A stretch of 64,000 bases of DNA from CAVXHQ01 sp963789535 (GTDB lineage Bacteria > Pseudomonadota > Alphaproteobacteria > Rhodobacterales > Rhodobacteraceae), in the NCBI GenBank assembly GCA_963789535.1, contig CAWBKU010000005.1, forward strand, positions 682,001-746,000, read 5' to 3'. A program made the translations under genes and the position numbers. The first letter of the stretch is position 1. The number at the start of each line of letters is the position of its first letter. The notes under the pieces were generated by a model. It was not told the DNA's origin and ran no database searches. It saw nothing but the letters and a program-made list of their open reading frames with translations. Shown here in pieces: positions 27,384 to 37,276 of this stretch.

Positions 27384-28708
27384 TCCGCGCCCTGTTCACC
27401 GCCCTGTGCCTGACGCTGGCGACCTCTGCCCGCGCCCAGATCGAAATCCAGCAGATCACCTCGCCCGGCGGCATCGACGCCTGGCTGGTCGAGGAGCATG
27501 ACATCCCCTTCGTCGCCCTCGAGTTCAGCTTTCGAGGCGGTGCGAACCTCGACGCGCCGGACACGCGGGGTGCCGCCTATCTCATGACCGGCCTGATCGA
27601 AGAAGGGGCGGGCGACCTCGATGCGCGCGCGTTCCAGGCGGCGCGCGAGGGTCTGGCCGCCAGCTACGGCTTCGACGTCTATGGCGACTATACCTATATC
27701 TCGGCCCGCGTCCTGACCGAGAACCGGGAGGAGGCGATGGCGCTGTTGCGCCTCGCCCTGATCGAGCCGCGGTTCGACGAGGACGCCGTCGAGCGGGTGC
27801 GGAGCCAGGTCCTCGCCGGTATCCGCAGCGACCTGCAAAGCCCGCGCGACATCGCGGGCGACACCTGGTTCGCCGAGGCCTATCGCGACCACCCCTATGG
27901 CTCGCCGATCACCGGCACGCTTGAAAGTGTCGCGGCCCTGACGCGGGACGACATCGTGGCGGCGCACCGCGCGCTTCTGGTGCGCGACCGGGTCACGGTG
28001 TCTGCGGTTGGCGACATCACCGCCGAGGAACTGGGCACGCTCATCGACGACCTGATCGGCGACCTGCCGGAGGGCGGGCCAGAGCTTGGCGGGCGTGCGG
28101 ACTATGGCCTCGGGGGCGGGATCATGGTCGTCGATTTCCCGACGCCGCAGGCCGTGATCTATTTCGGACAGGAGGGCATCGAGCGCGACGATCCCGACTT
28201 CTTCGCCGCCTACGTCCTGAATCGCATCCTCGGCGAGGGCACCTTCGAGAGCCGTCTGGGGACCGAACTGCGCGTGCGGCGCGGCCTTACCTATGGCGTC
28301 GGCACCTCGCTGGTGACGCTGCGCAACGCCGAGGTCATCATCGGTTCCATGTCGACGGCCAACGCGAACGTCCCCGAGGCCATCGCGGTGATCGTCGACG
28401 AATGGCGCAGGCTGGCCGAGGAGGGGGTGACGCAGCAAGAGCTGGATGCGGCCAAGACCTACCTGATCGGCGAATACCCGCTGCGGTTCGACGGCAACGG
28501 CCCGATCGCCGAGATCATGCTGTCGATGCAGAACGTCGAGCTGCCGCCGTCCTATGTGACGGAACGCAATGGTTATATCGACGCCGTGACGCTCGAGGAT
28601 GTGAACCGCGTCGCGGCCTATCTGCTGCGGCCCGACGATCTGTATTTCGTCGTCGCGGGACAGCCCGAGGGCCTCGAGGACGGGGTGATGCCGACCTTGC
28701 CGGAGTAG
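27380..28708 (+). CDS. M16 peptidase family, non-catalytic subunit
   Basis: The 442-residue exported protein has a signal peptide (MIRALFTALCLTLATSARA). It keeps the M16 fold, with a conserved RGLTYGVG-like strand (RRGLTYGVGTSL), but at the zinc-site position it reads LMTGLIEEG instead of HxxEH, so it is probably catalytically dead. In other bacteria such pairs form a heterodimer in which this subunit supplies the substrate-binding Arg/Tyr part. The ATGA overlap with the active subunit supports this. Confidence 0.92.
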   Translation: MIRALFTALCLTLATSARAQIEIQQITSPGGIDAWLVEEHDIPFVALEFSFRGGANLDAPDTRGAAYLMTGLIEEGAGDLDARAFQAAREGLAASYGFDVYGDYTYISARVLTENREEAMALLRLALIEPRFDEDAVERVRSQVLAGIRSDLQSPRDIAGDTWFAEAYRDHPYGSPITGTLESVAALTRDDIVAAHRALLVRDRVTVSAVGDITAEELGTLIDDLIGDLPEGGPELGGRADYGLGGGIMVVDFPTPQAVIYFGQEGIERDDPDFFAAYVLNRILGEGTFESRLGTELRVRRGLTYGVGTSLVTLRNAEVIIGSMSTANANVPEAIAVIVDEWRRLAEEGVTQQELDAAKTYLIGEYPLRFDGNGPIAEIMLSMQNVELPPSYVTERNGYIDAVTLEDVNRVAAYLLRPDDLYFVVAGQPEGLEDGVMPTLPE

Positions 28709-28755
28709 CCGATAGACCTCGCAGAATCGGGGGCGGTCATGCTAATCCTTGTGGC

Positions 28756-30591
28756 ATGACCGGCCCCAGACCCAACATATCCACCGATGCCCCGGCACGT
28801 CCGCTAATCCGGCAGCTCGACGAGGCGGCGATCAACCGGATCGCAGCCGGCGAGGTTGTCGAGCGCCCCGCGTCGGCCGTGAAGGAACTCGTCGAGAACG
28901 CGCTCGACGCCGGCGCCACGCGGGTTGCCATCGTCATCGCGGACGGCGGGCGGACGCTGATCCGGGTGACGGACGACGGCTGCGGCATCGCGGGAACGGA
29001 TCTGCCGCTCGCCATGGCGCGCCATGCGACGTCGAAGATCGACGGGTCGGACCTTCTGGCGATCCATAGTTTCGGCTTTCGCGGCGAGGCGCTGCCCTCG
29101 CTCGGCGCGGTCGGACGGCTGAGCATCACCAGCCGGGTGCCGGGTGCCGACAGCGCCCACGTGATCCGCGTCGATGGGGGGCGGATGGCGGCGGTGGCAC
29201 CTGCTGCCCTCGGGTCCGGCACGGTGGTCGAGTTGCGCGACCTCTTCTATGCCACGCCCGCGCGCCTGAAATTCCTGCGCACCGACCGGGCCGAGGTGCA
29301 GGCCGTGACCGACATCGTGCGGCGTCTGGCGATGGCAGAACCCTTCGTGACCCTCTCGCTGTCGGACGCCACCGGGGGCGACACGCGCGAAATCTTTCGT
29401 GCCGACGCGGAGACGGGCGACCTCTTCGATGCACTGCACGGGCGCCTGCGCTCGGTGCTGGGACGCGATTTCGCGGCCAATGCGGTGCCAGTGGATGCGC
29501 TGCGCGAGGGGATTCACCTGACGGGATACGCCGCCCTGCCGACCTATTCGCGCGGGGCGGCGGTATCGCAGTTCCTGTTCGTCAACGGTCGGCCGGTGCG
29601 CGACCGGGCGCTGATCGGCGCGCTGCGGGCGGCCTATTCGGATTTCCTGAGCCGGGACCGGCACCCTGCGGCGGTCCTCTTCGTCGACTGCGACCCGCAA
29701 CTGGTGGATGTGAACGTGCACCCGGCGAAATCCGAGGTTCGGTTCCGTGACGCGGGCCTCGTGCGCGGCCTGATCGTCTCGGGCCTGCGGCATGTGCTGG
29801 CCGAGGTGGGGCACCGGGCGTCGAGCACGGTGGCCGACGCGACGCTGGGTGCGATGCGGCCCGAGAGCCACGGCGCGCGTGTCTATCAGATGGACCGGGC
29901 GGGCCGTCCGGCGCTCGCTGCGTCCTATGCCGCGCAGGCACCGGGCTTCGGCGGGTTCGCCGAGGCGCCCGCCGCGCGGTTCGAGGCGGTCCCCGATGCG
30001 GGCGAAACCGCCCTTCCGCTCGGGGCTGCGCGGGCGCAACTGCACGAGAACTACATCGTCGCACAGACCGCCGATGGCATCGTCATCGTCGATCAGCACG
30101 CCGCCCACGAGCGGCTCGTTTATGAACGGCTGAAACGGCAGATGGCGGAGAACGGCGTCGCGGCACAGGCGCTGCTTATCCCCGAAATCGTCGATCTGCC
30201 CGCCGATGCGGCGGCGCGGCTGCTGGCACAGGCAGAGGCGCTGGCGCACCTCGGCCTCACCGTCGAGGCGTTCGGCGGCGGCGCCGTCGCGGTGCGCGCA
30301 GTGCCGGCGGCGCTGGGGCAGGCGGATGTCGCGGCGCTTTTGCGCGATGTGGCCGACGAGTTGGAGGATCAGGGCGAGACGATGGCGTTGGCCGCGCGCC
30401 TCGAGGCGATCCTCAGCCGGATCGCCTGCCACGGTTCGATCCGCTCGGGGCGCCGGATGCGCGCCGAGGAGATGAACGCGCTGCTGCGCGAAATGGAGGC
30501 GACGCCGCATTCGGGGCAATGCAATCACGGGCGGCCGACCTATGTGGAACTGAAACTCAGCGATGTGGAGCGCCTGTTCGGTCGGCGCTAG
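28756..30591 (+). CDS. mutL: DNA mismatch repair protein MutL
   Basis: The 611-residue protein has the GHKL ATPase domain (AAINRIAAGEVVERPASAVK, DDGCGI, HATSKI, FGFRGEALPSLGAV) and the C-terminal dimerisation/endonuclease domain. The motif DQHAAHERLVYE matches DQHA-x2-E-x4-E of the latent MutL endonuclease, expected in MutH-lacking bacteria. The segments CHGSIRSGR and CNHGRPTYV complete the metal site. ATG 28756 is the start; a longer upstream frame overlaps the M16 gene. Confidence 0.96.
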   Translation: MTGPRPNISTDAPARPLIRQLDEAAINRIAAGEVVERPASAVKELVENALDAGATRVAIVIADGGRTLIRVTDDGCGIAGTDLPLAMARHATSKIDGSDLLAIHSFGFRGEALPSLGAVGRLSITSRVPGADSAHVIRVDGGRMAAVAPAALGSGTVVELRDLFYATPARLKFLRTDRAEVQAVTDIVRRLAMAEPFVTLSLSDATGGDTREIFRADAETGDLFDALHGRLRSVLGRDFAANAVPVDALREGIHLTGYAALPTYSRGAAVSQFLFVNGRPVRDRALIGALRAAYSDFLSRDRHPAAVLFVDCDPQLVDVNVHPAKSEVRFRDAGLVRGLIVSGLRHVLAEVGHRASSTVADATLGAMRPESHGARVYQMDRAGRPALAASYAAQAPGFGGFAEAPAARFEAVPDAGETALPLGAARAQLHENYIVAQTADGIVIVDQHAAHERLVYERLKRQMAENGVAAQALLIPEIVDLPADAAARLLAQAEALAHLGLTVEAFGGGAVAVRAVPAALGQADVAALLRDVADELEDQGETMALAARLEAILSRIACHGSIRSGRRMRAEEMNALLREMEATPHSGQCNHGRPTYVELKLSDVERLFGRR

Positions 30592-30643
30592 CGCAGGGGC
30601 GGGACGCGCGCTAGGGTCGGGCGAACGGATGGGGAGCGGCGGC

Positions 30644-31069
30644 ATGCGGGCGATCATGGCACTGGGCGTGGCAGCACTCGTCACGGGATGCGCGACGGCG
30701 GAACAGGCGCAGCAGGAGCTGTCCTCCGGTGCCTACGAGTATCCCAGCGTCCAGCTCGGCGCCTACCGCCTCTATCAGGATACCTTTGCCAGCACCCCCT
30801 TTGCGGACGGCGACATCTCGGTCATCGCGACCGAGGGCGGCGAGTTGCGGACCTATCTGCTCGCCCCCTGCCAGAACGGCACCCGCATCTGTTCGGGCTC
30901 TGCGCGCGGCCCGGCGGGCGGGATCGAGCGGACGCCGGATTACACCATCGTCACCGGCCTCTACGGTGGCACGTTCTGGCTCTCGCCCGGCGGCGACGGC
31001 GCGCTGGTGCGGCAGGGGCAGACGGTGCCGCTGGCCTGGAACGCGCGGGTCGGCCTCGACGGTTATTGA
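30644..31069 (+). CDS. Small lipoprotein of unknown function
   Basis: The 141-residue protein has a lipoprotein signal with lipobox VTGC (MRAIMALGVAALVTGCATA). The mature part includes APCQNGTRICSG, with two cysteines that may bond, and a beta-rich C-terminus (GLYGGTFWLSPGGDG). I do not recognise the family. It follows mutL by 52 bases and converges with the glycan gene at 31077, 7 bases away. ATG 30644 is chosen from the signal peptide. Confidence 0.7.
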   Translation: MRAIMALGVAALVTGCATAEQAQQELSSGAYEYPSVQLGAYRLYQDTFASTPFADGDISVIATEGGELRTYLLAPCQNGTRICSGSARGPAGGIERTPDYTIVTGLYGGTFWLSPGGDGALVRQGQTVPLAWNARVGLDGY

Positions 31070-31076
31070 CCCGGGG

Positions 31077-33008
31077 TCAGAGGGACGGACCGGGCAGGCG
31101 CGCGCCGTCCTTTGCGTCGGTGCCTGACTGCGGCGCGACCCAGCGGGCGACCACGGCGCGGATGGCGTCGTCGTCGGCATCCGCCACCGCCTGACGCAGC
31201 GCCTTGAGGCAGGCGGCCACTTCGATCTCGCTCAGGTGGCTTTCGCGGGCCTGAAGGATCTTGGGGTGCGGCGTCGTGGTCTGGCCCTCGCCGATCAGCA
31301 ATTCCTCGTGCAGCTTCTCGCCGGGGCGCAGGCCGGTCAGCACGATCTCGATATCGCCTGCGGGGTTCGCCTCGTCGCGGACCGAATGGCCCATCGCCTC
31401 GATCATCTGCCGCGCGAGGTTCAGGATCGGCACCGGATCGCCCATGTCGAGCACGAAGACGTCACCGCCCGTGGCAAAGGTGCCCGACACGAGCACCAGA
31501 CGCGCCGCCTCGGGGATGGTCATGAAATAGCGCGTGACCTCGCGGTGGGTGAGGGTGACGGGCCCGCCCTTGGCGATCTGTTGCTGAAACAGCGGGATGA
31601 CCGACCCGGACGAGCCGATGACGTTGCCGAAGCGGACCATGGAAAAGATCGTGCCGCCCGCCGAAGGGGTCGCGCGGCTGGCGAAGTCCTGGATCAGCGT
31701 TTCGGCGAGCCGCTTGGACGCGCCCATCAGGTTCTTGGGGCGCACGGCCTTGTCGGTCGAGACATAGATGAACCGCGCCACGCCTGCTTCGGCGGCGGCG
31801 GCGGCGAGGACATGGGTGCCGAGCACGTTGTTGGAAAAGCCGGGGACAGGATCACGCTCGACGATCGGGACATGCTTGTAGGCGGCGGCGTGCAGAACGA
31901 TGCTGGTGGCATTGTCGCGCAGGACGCGGCGTACGATGGGGGCGTCGCAGACCGACCCGAGCGTCGAGACGAGGTCGACGCCGTTGTGCGCGGCATTCGC
32001 GCGCAGTTCCTGACCGATGGTGTACAGGGCCAGTTCGCCAATCTCGAGCATCACGAGGCGGCGCGGCTTGCAGGCGATGATCTGACGGCAGAGTTCCGAG
32101 CCGATGGAGCCGCCGGCACCGGTGATGAGGACCGATTGTCCGGCATAGATTTCGGCGCCGCCCGGCAGTTCGGCGTCGAGCGGCGCGCGCCCGAGGAACT
32201 GACGCGCGGTAACAGGCCGCAACTGTTGCGCAATGGGCGCGCCGGACCCCACGAGCTGGGCGAACGAGGGCACCGTCTCGACGGTGAGGCCCATATCCTC
32301 GAGGCGGGCGGCGATCTGCGCCAGATGGGCCCGACTTTGCGAGGGCATGGCAAGGAGGACGCGATCGATGTCACGCTCGCCCACGATGGTCGGAATGGCC
32401 AGCGGCGAGAACACGCGCAGGCCCTGCACCAGCGTCGATTGCAGGTTCGCGTTGTCATCGACGAAGGCGACCGGCAGGATCGAGGTATCGGTCCGAAGGG
32501 CTGCGGCAAGCTGTTTGCCGGTGGTGCCTGCGCCGTAGATGAGGACGCGGACCGTCGATCCGCCGCTGTCGTAGATGCTGTAGAGCATCTTGAGGAGCAT
32601 GATGCGCAAGCCCGCGGCGGAGGAGAAATAGACGAAACCGAAGATCACGGCCGTCGCCGCCGGGCTCGCGCCGCCGGTCATCCCGTCGAGGATCGCGATG
32701 GCGAGACTCATCGTCAGGGTATGCGCGCCGGTCATCGCCAGCGCACGGCTTTCATAGGCCTTGAGCTGGACCTTGTGGATGCCGATGGCGATCGACAGGA
32801 TCGCGGCCATGAGCATCAGGAGCAGGACCGCCTGCCGGTTGTAGATCAGGCCGGAGGCCGGCGGAAAGGTGTTCTGCTGCAACGCGAGGGCGGCGGCGAG
32901 GGCGAGCGGCAGCGACAGCACGTCGATCATGACGATGATCGCCTGCTTGGCGCCGCGCGGCATCACCGTGACCGCATAGACCAACCTGCGCTTGATCGTG
33001 CCGATCAT
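31077..33008 (-). CDS. Membrane-bound nucleoside-diphosphate sugar 4,6-dehydratase (PglF/WbpM/CapD type)
   Basis: The 643-residue protein has about four N-terminal transmembrane helices, a first nucleotide-binding region (VLIYGAGTTGKQL near residue 160) and a catalytic extended-SDR domain starting VLITGAGGSIGSEL. Active-site segments are STDKAVRPKNLMGASKR and, further on, MVRFGNVIGSSGSV. Family members act on UDP-GlcNAc in polysaccharide or protein-glycan synthesis. ATG 33008 is chosen; an upstream in-frame start at 33080 is less likely. It is the last gene in a reverse-strand glycan set. Confidence 0.88.
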   Translation of the reverse strand: MIGTIKRRLVYAVTVMPRGAKQAIIVMIDVLSLPLALAAALALQQNTFPPASGLIYNRQAVLLLMLMAAILSIAIGIHKVQLKAYESRALAMTGAHTLTMSLAIAILDGMTGGASPAATAVIFGFVYFSSAAGLRIMLLKMLYSIYDSGGSTVRVLIYGAGTTGKQLAAALRTDTSILPVAFVDDNANLQSTLVQGLRVFSPLAIPTIVGERDIDRVLLAMPSQSRAHLAQIAARLEDMGLTVETVPSFAQLVGSGAPIAQQLRPVTARQFLGRAPLDAELPGGAEIYAGQSVLITGAGGSIGSELCRQIIACKPRRLVMLEIGELALYTIGQELRANAAHNGVDLVSTLGSVCDAPIVRRVLRDNATSIVLHAAAYKHVPIVERDPVPGFSNNVLGTHVLAAAAAEAGVARFIYVSTDKAVRPKNLMGASKRLAETLIQDFASRATPSAGGTIFSMVRFGNVIGSSGSVIPLFQQQIAKGGPVTLTHREVTRYFMTIPEAARLVLVSGTFATGGDVFVLDMGDPVPILNLARQMIEAMGHSVRDEANPAGDIEIVLTGLRPGEKLHEELLIGEGQTTTPHPKILQARESHLSEIEVAACLKALRQAVADADDDAIRAVVARWVAPQSGTDAKDGARLPGPSL

Positions 33009-33215
33009 TCCCGGAAAAGTCCTTTCACAGGACGGATCAGCGATCCGTCCGGGGTCGAAACTGCCGCGACCGCTCGACAAACGAAGGATCCGGCGTGCCG
33101 TGCCGGACCGCCGACCTTACACGATACGCCGGTGTTACGAAACTGAGCCCTCGCAAACAATAGTCTATCTCGGCCAATCGTGCCACTACCGACGGAAAAG
33201 GGGCCGATCCGGACC

Positions 33216-33833
33216 CTAGTGGCGCCGGATCGCGCGCCAGAGGGTGCGGGCGATCAGCGCCGCGTCGAAGCAGACCGACCTGCGGCGCAGATAGATCAGG
33301 TCGAGGCGCGCCTTGCGCGGGATGCAGGCGCGGCGATAGGTGGCGTCGGTCTCGGCGGCGGTGGCGCAGCGGGCCAGCAGGCGCTCCTCGTGGGCGTGGA
33401 ACACCAGCGTGGCAAGGCCGGTAATGCCGGGCCGCGCGCGCAGGACGCGGGCGTAGAGGATCGGGAACGCCTCGACATAGGCGCGCAGCGGCGGGCGCGG
33501 GCCGACGAGGCTTATGTCGCCCCGGATCACATTCCACAGTTGCGGCAACTCGTCGAGGCGGGTGCGGCGCAGGACGCGGTGGGTGGCCGAGATGCGGTCT
33601 GCCTTGTCGTGGCCGGTGACGCCGGTGTTGGCATCCGGCGGGGCGGGACGCATGGTGCGAAACTTGATGAGGCCGAAGGGGTGCGTGGGCGTGCGCATCC
33701 GTTCCGAGACATAGAACAGCGGGCGCCCCTCGCGGGCGATCAGGATCAGGGCGACGACCGCCATCACCGGCAGCAGGACGATACCGCCGAAGAGCGCGAG
33801 GGTGAGGTCGAAGAGGCGTTTGGCGGGCGTCAT
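33216..33833 (-). CDS. Undecaprenyl-phosphate sugar phosphotransferase (bacterial sugar transferase)
   Basis: The 205-residue protein has one N-terminal membrane helix (LTLALFGGIVLLPVMAVVAL) and the PglC-type catalytic domain, with FGLIKFRTM, RRTRLDELPQLWNV and GDISLVGPRPP. It transfers a phosphosugar from a UDP-sugar to a lipid carrier, starting glycan assembly at the inner membrane. Its start overlaps the stop of the epimerase gene by 4 bases (ATGA), so the two are co-translated. Confidence 0.92.
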   Translation of the reverse strand: MTPAKRLFDLTLALFGGIVLLPVMAVVALILIAREGRPLFYVSERMRTPTHPFGLIKFRTMRPAPPDANTGVTGHDKADRISATHRVLRRTRLDELPQLWNVIRGDISLVGPRPPLRAYVEAFPILYARVLRARPGITGLATLVFHAHEERLLARCATAAETDATYRRACIPRKARLDLIYLRRRSVCFDAALIARTLWRAIRRH

Positions 33834-34681
33834 GCGGCAGGCCGCCACCCGGCGGCCACGGCCTCGGCGACGAGGGAATCGGCGGTCGCCTCCGTCAGGG
33901 GGACGAGGGCACCAAGGCGGGAGAGGTCGAGCGGCAGCGAGGTCAGGGTGTCCGGCGGTGCGGGGGCCCAGCGGTAGGGCACGCCCGCGGCGTCCATGAG
34001 GGCCTGCATGGAGGTCTGTCCGGGGCTGGCGAGATTGACGGCGCGCGGCAGCGGTGCGGGCGCCGCGGTCAGCGCGAGGCAAAGGCGGGCGAGCGTCAGC
34101 GGGCCGACCATCGGGCGCCGCAGGGCCGCGCCATCCGGCAGGCGGTGCAGCGTGACCGGGCCGCTTGCGGCGTTCCGAAGCAGGCTGTCGGCGCCTGCGA
34201 CATTGCCGATCCGCAGTGCCGTCGAGGGCCAGCGATGGACGGCGGCGGCCGCCTCCATCGCCTGTTTGGCCCTGCCATAGCCGCCCGTCGCGGCAAGGGC
34301 CGCCGTTTCGGACAAGGGGTCCGCGTGGTCGGGGTGGCCATAGACCGCGACGGAAGAGGTGAGAAGGACGGGGGCGATCCCTTCGCGTGCCGCCAGATCG
34401 AGGGCCGCCTGCGCCAGCGTGACGTTGCGTGCCAGTGCCGCCGCGTCGCCCGCGGTGACGCCCGCCAGAACGATCATGCCACGCACATGGTGCAGCCGGT
34501 CGTCGCACGGCGCGGGGGCGTCCATGTCCCAGACATAGCGGTCCGCACCGCCCGTCCGGCCATGCCACAGCGGCTCTGCCCCCGGCCAGAGGCCACCGGC
34601 GGCAAGGTGTTGCCACAGCCGCCCGACCCGCCCGGAGGCGCCGAGGATCAGGGGGCCGGTCGGGCGTGGATCAGGCGGCAC
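33830..34681 (-). CDS. NAD-dependent epimerase/dehydratase family protein
   Basis: The 283-residue extended SDR has the Rossmann loop LILGASGRVGRLW at residue 11, a central LLTSSVAVYG strand (Ser/Thr of the triad) and YGRAKQ, the YxxxK catalytic pair. It is shorter than typical sugar epimerases. It is coupled to the downstream sugar transferase by an ATGA overlap, so it probably makes or modifies the NDP-sugar used by it. Confidence 0.82.
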   Translation of the reverse strand: MPPDPRPTGPLILGASGRVGRLWQHLAAGGLWPGAEPLWHGRTGGADRYVWDMDAPAPCDDRLHHVRGMIVLAGVTAGDAAALARNVTLAQAALDLAAREGIAPVLLTSSVAVYGHPDHADPLSETAALAATGGYGRAKQAMEAAAAVHRWPSTALRIGNVAGADSLLRNAASGPVTLHRLPDGAALRRPMVGPLTLARLCLALTAAPAPLPRAVNLASPGQTSMQALMDAAGVPYRWAPAPPDTLTSLPLDLSRLGALVPLTEATADSLVAEAVAAGWRPAA

Positions 34682-34750
34682 GGGCGGACGCTTTCGCGAC
34701 GTGGATGGACCTTCGTGCTAGCGCGGATCGGTGCCCGAGGCCAGTGCGCC

Positions 34751-35359
34751 CTAGCCGCGGAACATTCGCGAGGCGGCCCAGATGCGCAGCGCGCCCGAGG
34801 CAAAGCACAGCGCGCCGAACCCCCAGGCGAGCGGCGCGAACGCCTGCGCGAACAGGCACAGCGCCACGAAGAACAGGATCGTTTCGGTCCCCTCGAGGAT
34901 GCCGTTCGAATAGTAGAGCGACTTTTCCCCCCGCGCCGCCGTTGCCATCGCGTGTTTTTCGGCAAGGATCGCATAACCGAGAAAACTGGTGCCGTTGAAA
35001 TAGAAAGAGGTCAGCAGGAACGCGCCCGCCGCCCCGTTGGCGACCGGATCGTTCAGCACGAAGGCCAGCGGAATGGCACCGTAGAACAGGAAATCGGCGC
35101 AGATATCGAGGTAGCCGCCGAAGTCGGTCTTGACCGTCGCGCGCGCGATCGCCCCGTCGAGGCCGTCGGCGAGGCGCGACAGCAGCAGGGGCACGAGCGA
35201 CCATTCGGGCAGGCCGACGCCGATGAGCAGGGCCGCGAGAAGGCCGAGGCCCAGCCCCCCGACCGTCATCCCGTCCGCCGTGCCGCCCTGCCGCGCGATG
35301 GCGCGGCCGAGGCGGTTCAGCGTCGGGTCGAACAGGCGGCGGGCGGTGGCGTCCAGCAT
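34751..35359 (-). CDS. CDP-alcohol phosphatidyltransferase family protein
   Basis: The 202-residue membrane protein has the complete signature D-x2-DG-x2-AR-x8-G-x3-D-x3-D (DGLDGAIARATVKTDFGGYL, then DICAD), with about five to six transmembrane helices. Such enzymes join a CDP-activated diacylglycerol to an alcohol phosphate. The substrate is not evident; phosphatidylglycerol-phosphate or inositol-phosphate type reactions are possible. It lies 69 bases upstream of the epimerase on the same strand. Confidence 0.88.
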   Translation of the reverse strand: MLDATARRLFDPTLNRLGRAIARQGGTADGMTVGGLGLGLLAALLIGVGLPEWSLVPLLLSRLADGLDGAIARATVKTDFGGYLDICADFLFYGAIPLAFVLNDPVANGAAGAFLLTSFYFNGTSFLGYAILAEKHAMATAARGEKSLYYSNGILEGTETILFFVALCLFAQAFAPLAWGFGALCFASGALRIWAASRMFRG

Positions 35360-35450
35360 CGGGTGGCCTCGATCAGGTCAGGGGGAGCTAGCACGAAAGC
35401 CGGGCGGCAGGGGTTTTGCGACAGGGGTTGACGCGCTTGTGACGGCACGG

Positions 35451-36221
35451 TCAATCGCCTGTCGCGAGGGCTGCCCCGGCACCCGACCAGACGAGGCGCG
35501 CCGCGATGAGCAGCAGGATCACGTTCAGGATCGTGCCGAAGCGGGCGTCGGTCATCCGCCCCAGTGCCCGCCCGCCAAGCAATGTGCCCGCGAACCCCGC
35601 CGCGATCATCGCCGCCGCGAACCCGATCCACGGCGCATAGGCGAACCCCAGCAGCGCGAAGGCCAGGCACTTCAGCAGATGCTGGAAAGACATCAGGACC
35701 GCATTGGTGGCGACATAGCCGTGCCGGGCGAGGCCGAGCGACTTGGTGAACGTCGCCACGAACGGCCCCGTCGCACCGAAGAACATCGTCAGAAAGCTCG
35801 ACACGGCACCCGCCACCACCGGCCACCGTCCGAGCCAGCGGGGCGGCCGGGCCAGCACCGACCACAGCACGAACAGGCCGACGCCGACCTCGATCCCCCA
35901 GGGGGGCAGCGCCACCGCGATCCGCCCGCCCCCCGCGATACCCGCGAACGATCCGGCGAGGAACCACGGCAGCACCCGCCAGAGCATGTGGCGCAACATC
36001 ATCGCCGCCCGCCCGACGTTCGAGCCGAGCTGCACGAGGCCGTGCACCGGAATGACGGCGGCGGGCGGCAGCACGGCGGCCAGCACGCCGATCATCAGGA
36101 CACCGCCGCCGATCCCGAAGGCGGCGGTGACGAACGACCCCACCGCCGACACCGCGAGCAGCGCGGCGGTGGCCAGCGGCGACAGGTCCGCGGGCTGGAT
36201 CAGCGCGAACAGGACGTCCAC
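35451..36221 (-). CDS. TauE/SafE family sulfite exporter-like permease
   Basis: The 256-residue inner-membrane protein has about eight helices in two halves, typical of TauE/SafE. Family marks are GSFVTAAFGIGGGVLMIGVLA near the N-terminus and a second copy SSFLTMFFGATGPFVA. Proposed roles include export of sulfite or organosulfur compounds. No sulfur-metabolism gene is adjacent. It starts 24 bases after the FAH gene on the same strand, so they may be co-transcribed. Confidence 0.88.
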   Translation of the reverse strand: MDVLFALIQPADLSPLATAALLAVSAVGSFVTAAFGIGGGVLMIGVLAAVLPPAAVIPVHGLVQLGSNVGRAAMMLRHMLWRVLPWFLAGSFAGIAGGGRIAVALPPWGIEVGVGLFVLWSVLARPPRWLGRWPVVAGAVSSFLTMFFGATGPFVATFTKSLGLARHGYVATNAVLMSFQHLLKCLAFALLGFAYAPWIGFAAAMIAAGFAGTLLGGRALGRMTDARFGTILNVILLLIAARLVWSGAGAALATGD

Positions 36222-36245
36222 CGGCGCGCCTCGGCCGGGGCCACC

Positions 36246-37085
36246 TTAACCCGGATAGGCCACGACCTCCTGCCGCTGTTCGCCCAGCCCCTCGATTCCG
36301 AGGGTGACGACGTCGCCGGGCGCGAGGTACTTGGGCGGTTTCATCCCCATGCCGACGCCCGGCGGCGTGCCGGTGGTGATGAGGTCGCCGGGCTGGAACG
36401 TTAGGAACCGGCTCAGGAACGAGATGATATGCGCCACCCCGAAGATCATCGTGTCGGTATTGCCGCGCTGCCGCTTCTCGCCGTTCACGTCGAGCCACAT
36501 CGGCAGTTTCTGCGGATCGGCGACCTCGTCGCGCGTCACCAGCCACGGGCCAACGGGCGCGAAGGTGTCGCAGGACTTGCCCTTGACCCATTGGCCGCCC
36601 ATCTCGGTCTGGAACGCCCGCTCGGACAGGTCGTTGACGACGCAATAGCCGGCGACGTGGTTCAGGGCGTCCGCCTCGCTCACGTGCCGCGCCTCGCGCC
36701 CGATGACGACGCCGAGTTCTACCTCCCAGTCGGTCTTGAGCGACCCCTTCGGGATCGTCACCGGGTCGTTGGCGCCGGTCGCGGGACAGACCTTCATGAA
36801 CAGGATCGGCATCTCGGGGATCGCCATCCCGCTCTCGGCGGCATGGTCGGAATAGTTGAGGCCGATGCAGAAGATGCGGCGGATATCGTTCAGGAACGGG
36901 GCATAGTCGCCCTCGATCACCGGCAGGCTTTGCGGCGAGATGCCCCGCAGGCTCTCGAGGGCGTCGTCAGAGAGGTCGCCCGGCCCCAGATCGCGCAGAT
37001 GCGCCGTCAGGTCGCGCGCGCGGCCGTCGTCGTCGATCAGGGCGGGGCGGGTGCCGGTGGCGGTGCGGATGCGGCAAAGCTTCAT
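36246..37085 (-). CDS. Fumarylacetoacetate hydrolase family protein
   Basis: The 279-residue cytoplasmic enzyme of the FAH superfamily hydrolyses or decarboxylates acyl-pyruvate-like compounds with a divalent metal. The conserved catalytic parts are GLNYSDHAAESG, the metal ligands in WEVELGVVIGR and VNDLSERAFQ, and GDLITTGTPPGVGMG. The start at ATG 37085 follows GAGGAA. Its substrate is unknown; in this family ureidoglycolate lyase or 2-hydroxyhepta-2,4-diene-dioate isomerase are frequent labels. Confidence 0.88.
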   Translation of the reverse strand: MKLCRIRTATGTRPALIDDDGRARDLTAHLRDLGPGDLSDDALESLRGISPQSLPVIEGDYAPFLNDIRRIFCIGLNYSDHAAESGMAIPEMPILFMKVCPATGANDPVTIPKGSLKTDWEVELGVVIGREARHVSEADALNHVAGYCVVNDLSERAFQTEMGGQWVKGKSCDTFAPVGPWLVTRDEVADPQKLPMWLDVNGEKRQRGNTDTMIFGVAHIISFLSRFLTFQPGDLITTGTPPGVGMGMKPPKYLAPGDVVTLGIEGLGEQRQEVVAYPG

Positions 37086-37276
37086 GTCGGTTCCTCGGGG
37101 ATTGGTCCGCGCCCCCATGTCCCGGGCGCCCGGCGCACTATCGCCAAGGTTCGACGTCGAGGCAATCGTCCCCGGCGACCGATCTGTCGGTGCGGCAGCG
37201 GGAACCGTTTTCGGCGGGGGCCGTTGTGCTATCGGTGCCGACCGGGTTCGGCCGGGACCAAGGGGAAACCGCCACG

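Noticed and set aside
28804..30684. 626-codon antisense frame opposite mutL
   Set aside because: Same cause; composition is that of a reversed GC-rich gene and there are no motifs.
31236..33146. 636-codon forward frame opposite the sugar dehydratase
   Set aside because: No start signal or domain; the reverse strand encodes a clear PglF/WbpM-type protein.
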